From Rugalucina vietnamica (Eukaryota > Mollusca > Bivalvia > Lucinida > Lucinidae), in the NCBI GenBank assembly GCA_964017185.1, contig OZ024879.1, forward strand, positions 45,081,883-45,145,882: a stretch of 64,000 nt of DNA, read 5' to 3'. Positions 29,701 through 41,700 of the stretch are shown one piece after another. The notes beneath the pieces are model-generated. The model did no database searches. It had not been told where the DNA came from and saw only the letters and a program-made list of their open reading frames with translations. Made by a program: the position numbers and the translations under genes. Within the stretch, counting starts at the first letter, position 1. Every line of letters starts with the position of its first letter.

Positions 29701-32700
29701 TGAAAAAAATCAGACTATAAAACTATGCGAAATGAATTGCTGTAGGATATTATTGCAAGATTCTATATCTGACTTCATTAAATGGCAAAAAAACATAAAC
29801 CATATTCATTCTAATAAGCGCACATGCTCCAATAAGCCCACACCCTGCAATGTGCATATGCGCACATTTGCTGGACTAGCATATTGGTATATGACACCTT
29901 CTTTCACACATAGACACCGTATTGGACACATTAAAACATTAAAACTTAACCATAAATGTTTAAACATCTTTTTAGCTCACCTGAGCCGAAGGCTCACAGG
30001 TGAGCTTATAGTATACCCATGCTCCGGCGTCCGTCCGTCGTCGTCCATCCATCGTCCACAATTTCAAAGATCGTCTCCTCTGAAACTGCTTGGCCAATCA
30101 AAGCCAAACTTCATGTGGAGCATCCTTAGGAAGGGGGAACGAAAGTGTATATGAGTCAATATATTTTTTCGTAACCATATCCTGTCCGGGTACGTTTTTC
30201 TGAAAACCGTTTACTTCTGGTAAATGTTTTATGCTTGGAATGTGGTGTGAATCGAGGTGAGTATGGGTCATCCAAAACAAAATCGTTAAAGTGCTAGCAA
30301 ATATAAAAAATTGTTACTCAAAGTGTCTAAAATGGCATATTTTCGCTGTCTGCAAAATGATTTTTTTTTTATATCTGTCTCCGATTCAATGATTTTTTGC
30401 TAAGGTGGTTGTTCTAAATACTACTCCATCTTTATTCAATCATTCATGCACGACATAATACATTTTGATAGCAAGTATCCATGGTTTTAATACTAAATTT
30501 ACGTGTTCAAACTTTGTACCTAGCATTTTGTCCCTGATGTAACAATTTATCTAAAAATACAAAGTACAAGGTGACTCCCCTTGGTAAAGGTGGAACATCT
30601 ATCTGCATTTTGAAGAGCTTCATTGAAATTAAATATGGCTGACTGCCATGATGACACATCTATAGAGTAGATCTGAACAAAATAATAATTACAATTTTCA
30701 GGTGAGTGAGTATATTTGTAATAGTTCCCTGATGTAACAGCCTCTACTGGTTATTTGTTTCAAGCGACAATATGTAGGTACTATTCATAAAACGTGTTTA
30801 GTGGTTGTGTAAACATTTCACCATAACAATGAACACACAAGTATATTGATAGCAATTTACAGGTGATTTATCTAAAATATGTCCCTGATGTAACGGTCCG
30901 TGATGTAACGGTGAAAAGTGTTACATCAGGGACAGAAATCGTTACATCAGGGACAATATTTCGAGGAAAGGATATTTATTTCTTATATGCTTTGATTTTA
31001 TGAGTTTCATTGTATAACACAGAGCAACACAGCAATTCCAATACAGCCAGAGAGTCTGCAGACTTTATAAAGGGTCACTGATGAGGACTCAGTACCCAAA
31101 ATTGCGCAATACGGCCAATACTACCTGCATTTGAACGTTTTTGCTACTTCCAAATATCAAACTTTTATAGTTTATACAATTTCAACAAATAGATGTCAAA
31201 TATGTCTGTTTATCAAACACACGTTACATCAAGTAATATATAGGGTAATTTGGGGGAATATGGACCGCTTAAGCACAAAACGAATCAGTTCAACCACAGG
31301 CTATTAACGTTATTATTGTATATCGTGTCTATTTTTAGGCAGGCATCTGTAAACCATTTTAATATAAATTTGACATCATTTTGTATGCTAGTTTTTAGTT
31401 GCGTATTACCACTGGGTGGTCCAAATTACCCCAAACATTTGAGGTAATATGGACCACTCTACTTGGGTAATACGGACCATAACATTAAAATGCTGACGAT
31501 GTCAACATATAAATTCGGAAAACAAAATGTAAACTTCTATTTAAAAGTCTATTTAGCATAAAATAAACATAGATGTTCACGAAACAAATTCACTGGAAAA
31601 ATATTTCGCATCAAAAATCAAAACACCTTGACAAACTTACAAAACGGACATTCGCAAAAATGTCACAGATTTCAAAATATGTACACTTTGCTTATAAACT
31701 TCACTTGTAAAACAATCTATTTTCAAAGATAGCTTAAAACATATCACGCAAGTGCAAAAGTTAAAATTCTAAAGACATGTGGTATCAAATGTTCAGTGTA
31801 TCACTTTCAGAAAGAGTTTGAGACAAAATTCTTAGATGGTCCATATTACCCCAAAGGAAAATTTACATTGGGACATTGATGGTCCAATTATTACCCCAGA
31901 CACGACGGTTATGTCAATGGAGAAATTTTCCAAAACTGAAAAATAGCTCATGCAAATGACCATTTGCATCATCTTCTAAAAATGGTGTATTAGGTTAATT
32001 TTACGTGAAACTTGGTTCTATATAAATATCATTAATCTTTTTATTGGTTCTTAAGTGTAAACTAAAACATTTTAAGGGCACGATTTTCACAGGCTGTTTA
32101 ATTGTTAATTGGGGTTCATTAATTTAACCTGTCCGAAAACACCAGCTTGGGTATGAATGTAAAAATGATTTCGATAATTTAGGATGGATAGCCAGGGAAT
32201 AACAAAATGTTATTACTTTTTGTCAAATATGAGTCTTGAGTAAAATATTTGAAGAAAACACAGGGTGGCCCATATTCCCCAATTGTCCATATTACCCCAA
32301 ATTACCCTGTTATTACATTAAGGAAATAATTGAACATTCATCAAAAAGCTGATTTTTCTAGTAAAAAACAAGAGAACAAAGTATACGTTAAGCCAGTAAA
32401 AAAGAAACTTTCAGCATCATAACCTGTACATTTATGCCTTTGTCTTTTCGGTTCAAACTGTCTGCAAATTTCAACATTGTCTTTGTATCCAACAAACACA
32501 CTTCCTTTGTCCAAAACATGCAATGATTCAGTTTTATTTGGGTTTCGGAAGATTCTCAAAATCAGCGGTATTTTTTCGCATTTGAACATTTGAAAATTAA
32601 TTTAGCTCACTTAAAAAAATGGAGCATGGATGTGTGCATACAAAATTCATTACCACTGAACTTGGTCACATTTTAAAGCTTAGACATTGCCATTTCATCA

Positions 32701-35700
32701 TATGGTAAGCAATACAAGATATTTAATTTGCATATTCATGAATTTTAATGAAAATATTAAAAAAATGACAGAAAAATCACGAAAAGTCAATAAATAAACT
32801 AATTTGAGGTCGAAACTATAATTGTGGCACTTTGTAATTTAAAGAGTAATAGCATAGGACAAATGTATTGATTTCATGTGCCTAAATTAAAATTATCTCA
32901 TTTGCATATTCATGAATATTAATAAAATATAGAAAATTAAAGAAAAACGGAGATTAACTATAGCCATTGCAAGTTTTGGTCAGAGGGACCATCTTAATGC
33001 CATAAAATATGTCCTCAACAATGAACACATTTGCATCATGTAAAAAAAATTATATAGTTTCCACATCTACCCCTTGTGTGATCCTAAAGAACAGGGTGTA
33101 CTCGTAAAAGTATTCTATAAAAACAAAAGCATGCTCTAGAATATTATAATTGGTCTGATAATGATGCATGGACTTAGCAATTTAACCTTAATACCTATTT
33201 TTTAAATCATTAATTTCGCTTATTCATGAAAAAAATAAAACACACAAGAAATCGGAGAAAAATCTTAGATGAAATAGGGGTATACGTACAAAATCAATCA
33301 CTAAAAGCAGAGCTGTTACAAACCCAGGATGCTAAAAGAACTATCAAATAAATGCTATGGCTATGTACTCTGACTCTTTTGTCTCATATATAAGCATGAT
33401 CTTATTTTCAATTTCATGAATTTTAATGGAAACTTCATAAATAGGAATGAAAAAGTGAAAAATTTAACCGGCAATCATAAAAATGATGCTTTTCTCAGCA
33501 AGCAAAAGCCCTAACATGCTAGAAATGGCATTAAATGGTTGCTAGGGCAATATTATACCATCCTGTACTACAATATGTTAGTCATTCAATTTTTTATTTC
33601 ATGAATATTAACAAAACCTTTTGAATTTAGAGGCAAGTTACGGAAATATTAAGGCAGTTTACATAGAAAATCACATGAATTTTGGCTACTGATAGACCTA
33701 GAGTGCTATAGGACAATATTCTATTACCATATTACCTGTTATATAAATAAATAGTGACTTTTGTTGTATGGGTATTAATGAGATCACTAAGAATAAGAGA
33801 AAAAATAACGAAAAATGAAGTGATATACCAACACAATTGCATATATCTCAGCTGCCAATTGCCATATGTGCTGCAATGGTACCAATAGAATGCTAGGATG
33901 ATGCAATTATGTCATGCAGTCTGATCACACTTTTTTTTTAATTTTTGAGAGTACTGAATAAAATGTATGAAAAGTGTAATATTAACAGAAAATTGAAGCT
34001 TGTGTTCTAATAAATTTAATTGAATCTTGGTTGCCTGCAAGTGTACCCTTGTTTATCTGAATACTTGATAATACAATATTGTCCTAGCTATTATTGATGT
34101 CATTTTGAGATCTCTACAGCCATTGGTAGTCGAAATATATTCAATTTTGTTGGTGTACCCCTTCATTTTTCGTTGATGTGTCCCTTATTTATATAAATCT
34201 CATTAATATCATTCTAATAGAAGAAGCTGGTGATTTAAATATCGGATTATATAGTTATAGAACGTTGTCTTAGCAATTATTTGATACCAAGTATAGCTCT
34301 CTAGGTCAGTCAGTAGCCAAGGTACATGTGATTTTCTATGTCTATCACCTTATTTTTTCCGTAATTTCCATCTAAATTCGAAAGATTTTGTTAATATTCA
34401 TAATGCAAAAATTCAATTGACTTATATATTGTAGTACAGGATGGTATACTAATGTCCTGGCAATCAATTCATGCCATTTTCAACGTGTAAGGGCTTTTGG
34501 TTGCCGAGATACACACCATTTTTTAGGTTTGCCGGTTAAATTTTTTCCATTTTTTTCATTCAAATTTATGAAGTTTTCGTGAAAATTCATGAAACTGAAA
34601 AAATAAGATCATTCTTATATGAGACTTTAGGGTCATAGAACACTGCCATAGCATTCATTTTATACTTCTTTCAGCATCCTAGGTTTGTGAAAAGCTATGG
34701 TTTAAGTGACTTTGTATGTATACACCCATTTTTCTCTGATTTCTTGTGTGGTTCATTCATTTTCATGAAAAAGCAATATCAATGATTTGAAAAATAGGTA
34801 TTACGTTTAAATTGATCAGTCCATGCATCACAACCAAACCCATTATAGTATTTTATAGCAAGCTTTTGTTCGTATATGAATATTTTTGTGAGTACACCCT
34901 ATTCTTTAGAATCACAGTAGGGGTGGATGCGGAAACTATATAATTTTACATCATGCAAATGTGTCCATCGTTGAGGACAATATTTTATGGCATTTAGATG
35001 GTCCTTCTGAACACACTGGCAGCCATGAACATTGGTGTCAGGGATGCAAGGTAGATCTTGTAACCCATCCAAAACCTTGAAATTGCTAGAGTTTATCCCT
35101 CGTTTTTCCTCGATTTTCGACATTTTCTATTAATATTCATGAATATGCAAAAAAGATAATTGTCATTTTGGCCCATGACATCCATAGATTTGTCATATGG
35201 TATTACTGGTTCAATAACAAAGTGTCACAATGATATTTTCGACCTCAAATTTAGTTTATTTATTGATTTTTAACGATTTTCTTTGATTTTTACTGTTTTC
35301 ATTAAAATGCATGAATATGCAAATTAGATATCTTTTAAGGGTCACCGAATAGTGTTCTACACGGGGGAGAGATCCATAAACTTGTTTATTAATGTCACTT
35401 TCCTATTTGAGATGTTTGAATTTTTAACAACTAACCCCTTGAAATGGTTGCAAAAATATATATTGACTCATATAAATGGTTCAGGTCACTTGACCAAGAT
35501 GGCCGCCATGGCTATAAAATGCAAAAACCTTTAAAAATCTTCTTCTCCAGAACCAGTAGGCCGATTTTCACGAAACTTGGTTTGTAGCATCGGGGAGGCG
35601 GGCCCATCATAGTTTATATAAATCATGACCCTTGACCTTGATCTATTTTACGGCAAGGTCAACTTAGGTCGCCAATGCATTTGAATGGGAAAAAATGGTA

Positions 35701-38700
35701 AAATGCTATTTACTGGGTAAAACTTACTGGGAATAGGCAAATGGACAGAAGATTAATGTTGATAGAAAATTTTAGCCCCCGGGGAGTTGTCTGCCCCTGC
35801 CCCGGGGCTATATACATGTATATGATCATAATATTCTAACATCTTCTTCTCTGAAACCGCTAGGCCAATCAAAGCCAAACTTCATGTGGAGCATCCTTGG
35901 TAAGAGGGAATGAAAGTTTATATAAATGGTCAAGGCCACATGACCAAGATGGCCGCCATGGCTATAAATAGCAAAAACGTTTAAAAATCTTCTTCTTCAG
36001 AACCAGAAGGCCTATGATTTTGAAACTTGGTGTGAAGCATCTTGGAATGGAGCTCTACAAAGTTTGTATAAATCATGACCCTGGGATGACCTTAACCTAT
36101 TTTACGGCAAGGTCAACTTAGGTCTCCCATGCATTGGCAGAGTGGATTCTAGAGCGCGGGAGTGTGAAAATCCCGCTTATTTTGTAATTTTGGCGCAAAA
36201 TTGTGATCTTGGTGCGCTGACGATCCCGCAAAGTACCGAGAAGTGGCGCATTTTTGTTAGTTTTGTGCGTATTGTGGTTCTTTTCAGTACCATTTTGGTA
36301 GTTAATTTCCGTTCTTTTCCGCTAATTTCCGTCGATCACGTGGTCCGAGATTTGACCGAGAGTTCAATTCTATTGGCTGAGACGGTTAACGCATGCGCAT
36401 ATGTTTTTCTTCTTTCACTTTCGTTGACACAAGATGGAGTCGAGATTTATTCTTTCTTGGCTTGTGATAACTAAAAGGCAGGAAATCGGCGTTGATGAGG
36501 CTGAGACGTCCGATGTGTTTCCCTGAACATGCCCAAGACCCACCGAAAAGGAAACGAAAGTTTGACTTGTTTCGGAAGAAATGGCTTGAAAATATGTCAT
36601 TTCTTTGAAATTGAAATACATGAGTTTGTCCGACGGACGAGTTAACAATAGCTAGAAGAATCGAAATGCTCTGACAGAGGAATGTACCAACTACCGCAAA
36701 AGTAATTATATCAGTTATTGAATGACTCGGGCGAAAACGATGTCAAAAATTAATTTTCATGACGTTTTCTTCCTGTTTTATTATTTTTGAGTTGTTTCCC
36801 TTGTTTTTACTTTAATAGTTTACGAAGATGAAAGCTTTTTTTTATTAGTGTGTATTCAATAATATTACTCACAAGGAAAAGGGAAACAATATAACAAAAT
36901 GTCCCAACAGGAAGTCCAGAGAAAACAGTGCAGACTCAGAGCAGCAGACAGTCAATAGACTTTGAACTTTGTTATGACTTACACCCAAATGGCTTGAAAT
37001 ATTAAAATGTACATATTCATGTTTAATTGAATCTATTTGGCTTCTTGATGATTTGGGAAGTCTGTAACTGTAAAAAACTGCTGAACATTGGTTAAACACA
37101 AGAGGTGACCATTCATGTAAATCTTCCTGAGAAAATGCTGACTGGTATGGTGCCCTACTTGATTCAACATTGGCCCCTTTTTGAGAGTGTGAGGGGGGAG
37201 TTGGCCCATCTTTACAAAATCCTAGAATCCACTCTGCATTGGAATCGGAAAAAAATAGGAAAATGTAATTAAATGGCAGAAAACTTGCTAGAAATGAGCA
37301 AATGGACAGAAGATTTATGTTTAAGAAAATATTTTGGGCCCAGGGGGTTGTCTGCCCCTGCCCCGTAGCTATATACATGTATATGACCATAATATTGAAA
37401 CATCATCTTTGAAACCGCTAGGCCAATCAAAGCCAAACCTTTTGTGGAGCATCCTTAGGAAGAGGGAATGAAAGTTTGTATAAATGATCAAGGTCACATG
37501 ACCAAGATGGCCGCCATGGCTATAAATAGCAAAAACATTTGAAAATCTTCTTCTTCAGAACCAAAAGGCCTATGATTTTGAAACTTGGTATGAAGCATCT
37601 GGGAATGGAGCTCTACAAAGTTTATATAAATCATGACCCTGGGATGACCTTGACCTATTTTAAGGCAAGGTCAACTTATGTCGCCCATGCATTTGAATGG
37701 GAAAAAATAGGAAAATGTAATTAAATGGCAGAAAACTTGCTAGGAATGAGCAAATGGACAGAAGATTTATGCTTATGAAAATATTTTAGGCCCAGGGGTT
37801 TGTCTGCCCCTGCCCTGGAGCTATATACATGTAGATGACCATAATATTAAAACAGCTTTTTCTCAGGAACTGCTTAGCCAATCAAAGCCAAACTTTATGT
37901 GGAGCATCCTTAGGAAGAGGAAATGAAAGTTTATATAAATGGTCAAGGTCACATGACTAAGATGGCCGCCATGGCTATAAATAGCAAAATTTTTTAAAAA
38001 TCTTCTTCTTCAGAAAAAGAAGGCCTATGATTTTGAAACTTGGCATGAAGCATTAAGGAACGGAGATCTACAAAATTTGTATAAATCCTGACACTGGGAT
38101 GACCTTGACCTATTCCACGGCAAGGTCAACTTAGATCGCCCATGCATTTGAATGGAAAAATTGTTAAAATGTCATTTGAAGGACAAAACTTGCAGTTAAT
38201 TGGCAAATGGACTGAATTTTTATGAATTGTAAAAGACATTGGCTCCAGGAGTTATTCTGACCCTGCCCTAGGGTTATATACATGCATTGTACCATTCTAG
38301 TCTAACAAGTTTATTGGTACATGTATATATCTCAGGTCTCAGGTGAGCGTTTACAGGACCATTGGTCCTCTGGTTTACAATTGGAACACTTAAATTGCAT
38401 CATCATTGATATTGGACATGGTTATTTCAGCCATGTTTACGTGTTTCCGTTTGTAGTATGCGCTAATAAGAATGATATTTTGTAGCATTAACTTTAGAGT
38501 TATGTTAAAAGGTTAAGCACACTGTGCGCTAATTAGAACGAATAAGGTACATAATTAGTATTTTCTAAAAAGTTCTTAACTCATTTAAGCCTGGCGTCCC
38601 TTTTATGGGACATAGGCATACAGAATAGCCCCAGATGTGACGCCGCAGAACGCGGCATCCCATCTGTGGCTATTCTGTTTGCTTAGAGAGTTTTCATCGA

Positions 38701-41700
38701 AAAATTTAAAAATCACTCCCAACGCCCCTAAAAATGAAAGTAGACTCACCCTAATGATAATGATGGGAAAATCCATTTGTCAAATATGGGTTAAACATTC
38801 TGGATATGTTCAAAATCATGGAAAATCAACAAGAATCAACAGCAATTATCACTCTCCTAATAATGAGCACACATGTAGATACATGCACATGTATTTGCAC
38901 CAGATGTACAGTTTTTAAGATATAAGCAAACACTAAATATTAATAGGTACTTGTACATGTATCTGTCCATCACCGATGCAGTCATCCCACTTTGGGCTAA
39001 AATTCTTGCACTACGAAATTCCATCCCAAGAAAAGAAAGAAACAAAAAGGCACTCTTAACACCAGCAAAATTACACTTGAAAACTCGTAGTTCTGAAGGA
39101 TCTTTCCAACAAAACTTATTACGATATAGTGAATTGTTTGTAGTTGTTGAAAATTTTGTTTGCCAAAAGCACACCAGAAGTGCACATTAATAATCACACC
39201 GAATGTTGAGGATTAATATGTCTTTTCCAATTGTTTTTAATTCCTAAACTTCACCTTCTTTATTCCCCAGATATCAGAAGACGACTGCAGTGGCCAAGTC
39301 AGCGGCAGACAAGACCTCGGCAGCCGTGTCCTCCTTAGTTTCTACAACTTCAAAGAAATTAGGCGACATACGGTAAGAAAGTAAACATTATATGAGCCGC
39401 GGTGCGAGAAAACTGGTCTTTGGGGTTTCCGACCGCGTCTGACTCAAACTGGTCTGTACATTTTCAGAAGAAAGCTAGAATCTTGAACATTTGCATATAA
39501 GTACAGGAGGTGAAGGTTTCAAGAGCCATGGTTCTCTAGTTAAGATATCAAAGACTACTGCTGTAGCAATGACCTTAAATTGGCAGAAGTTTTATGACTT
39601 TCAAGAAATTAATAAGTGATTGAGGTAAGATATCTCGGATTTAATTTTCAGTGTGTTAAGTTGTGCATCTCTGCTAAAGAACATAAAACAAAGGTCCCTT
39701 TTCCATATGATTACCATAGCTGTTGATTGGAATGAAAACCACAAAACACTGGCTTGGTACTAATGACTAGACATTGTTGACAGTCGAGATTTATAATGAT
39801 TGTTATTATGTATATTTTCAGGAATTCCCAGACCTTTAAGTCAGTAGAAGATAAAGTCGGATCTGCATATGCTTCAGTCAAGGTGAGAGATTATTTCCTA
39901 TGACACAATATTGACACAGGTTATTCAGAGATGACCAACATGACTTGAGAACAAACAATGAGTATATGAGCCACACTGGAGAAAACTGGTCTTCGGTATT
40001 TCCGACCAGGTCTGACATATACCGCACTGTGCAGGCACAGAATCAGGCTAGAAGCTTTAAATTTTGGATTTAGGAAGGAGAGAGATTGTACTAACCATGT
40101 AGTGAAAACAAAGGCGCTGATCAGCTTCGCAGTTACTGCGAAGCTGATCTGCGCCTTTGTTTTCACTTAGGCAAGAATCCTGTTTTCTCACGACGCGGCT
40201 CACATAAATACATGTACCTGTTTGGGAAAAATTTGCCCCAGTGGCAAGTCACTTCGTCTGTGTTTGTTTCTCAGTTGCATTGGTTGTCTCTGGACATTGT
40301 GATCTCTGACAAATTTTGCCGAGATATGTATTTACTGCCTATTGTTGCTCAGCGGCAATCCATGTGCTATAGACTGCTCAAAATAAGTTTTAAAAGCGCC
40401 TGCTGAAAGTTTCCATAGCCATGTTTTGAGGGCACAGAATGAAGGAGCTGCGTTATGAGAAAACCAACATTTTGCATATGCAAAAACAAAGGCGCAGTAA
40501 TTGCAAAGCTGATCAGGGTCTTTGTTTGCACTAGATAGTACAATTTATCTTCTTTATAAATCTAAAATTCCGAGGCTCTAGCCATCTTCTGTGCTTGTCC
40601 AGCTTGGTATGTGTCTGACCTGTTCGGAAACCACATTCTTTGTTTTCTCATGAAGTAGCTCAAATGTGATACTTGTTGTTTTGTCCCTCTGTCTCTGACG
40701 TAGGCAACAGATAGGCAAACATTTATTAACAAGTCTTATTTTGTATTCTAAGCAGAAAAAACTTGTAAGTCACAGTTTATTGAACCAGTAAGCCAAGTAT
40801 TTAGGTACAGGGTTGAAAAATTACATGTAAATCCATCACCTCTATCTCCACTGTGTATGTGATTGTCAATTGTGACCCTGTTCTCGGGACTTGCCCATGA
40901 TTTAATGTATTTGAGTAGTAATATTGGGTAAAATGGGTACATTTTATAACCCCAATCATTCTGCATGCTATCTTTTCATGATGTGGGCTGGTCTATAAGT
41001 ATCTGGCTTTGGGTGTTAGCGGCAAACTTTTTCACGTATATTTATAATGCAGTCTCATAATAAAAGTGTAACATAAATCAGGGTTCGAAGTGCCCATCTC
41101 TCCCCGGGTTTACCCATGGGTTTTATCCGGGTAAACCCGGGTTGGGCTTTAAGCCTTATTTTGAAAAAGTGGGTACTTAGTGGGTCCTCACTATTTTTGA
41201 TGTTCACATTTGTGTATTTTACAGTAATTTGACGGACAAAATATTTTTTTTTCTTTAAAAACATACACTTAAGTAAAATTTACTACTAATGTGTACTTAA
41301 TATTACATCCACTAAAATTCCATGACACCATCAATTTTGAATATTAGTAGGAGCTAATGATAGTTTTAGAACTGTACTTCAATGAAAGCTAGCAATGAAA
41401 GTATGTCATCAATCAGTCTCTCACATTTAATAGACAATTGCTTTAATCCTTTGTTTGTGTTTTCACCTAATTATTGCTGTAGGAAGTGTTGATAACACTT
41501 TTATAACATTACCCCATATGACACCTATTTAGGCACTGCTAAAATGAGGTGTTAACTAATTGTTTGGTATGTTTGTTCTAAATTTATGTCACTAGTTGAC
41601 TGCCTTGTATGTCTAGCTGTAATGACATCTGGCATGGTAGTTAAATGATGAATTATAGGTAAAATGTGACTTAGCTAGATTTATCTGATTATTTTATGGC

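Larger units (their letters stand above)
30153..35469. mobile_element. 5.3-kb TIR element nested in the monomer repeat
   Basis: Inverted ends GAGTCAATATATTTTTT at 30153 and the mirror of GAGTCAATATATATTTTTGC at 35469, about 25 bp with one indel. ATAT flanks both sides, and the sequence outside rejoins the host monomer (AAAGTxTATAT / ATATAAATGGT). It contains CCCTGATGTAAC repeats (30529-30960), a second TIR element (31242-32308) and a 2.7-kb inverted repeat (32640-35340). No transposase was recognised. Outer end GAGTC and a 4-bp duplication recall the GAGCC-MITEs, possibly the same superfamily. Confidence 0.75.
29971..38376 (+). mobile_element. AGCTCACC-type tandem-monomer element, 8.4 kb with nested insertions
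   Basis: Starts TTTAGCTCACCTGAGCC with a hairpin (AGCTCACCTGAGCC ... GGCTCACAGGTGAGCT) and ends CAGGTGAGCG then the hairpin AGGACCATTGGTCCT and CTGGTTT. Between them are about four direct monomers of about 450 bp: CCAATCAAAGCCAAACTTCA, GACCAAGATGGCCGCCATGG, ACCCTGGGATGACCTTGACC, GTTGTCTGCCCCTGCCCC. Monomer anchors are near 30090, 35870, 37420 and 37880. Two TIR elements are nested in it (30153-35469 and 36137-37237). This repeat type is common in bivalves. The terminal hairpin followed by a short fixed tail is Helitron-like in form, but the 3' tetranucleotide is not a standard CTRR, so the class is left open. Confidence 0.8.

Noticed and set aside
36142-36474. 110-codon plus-strand frame
   Set aside because: Lies within the 1.1-kb TIR element and has no recognisable motif. 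A different frame in the same place holds the short ATG frame noted as a finding, so neither is called a gene.
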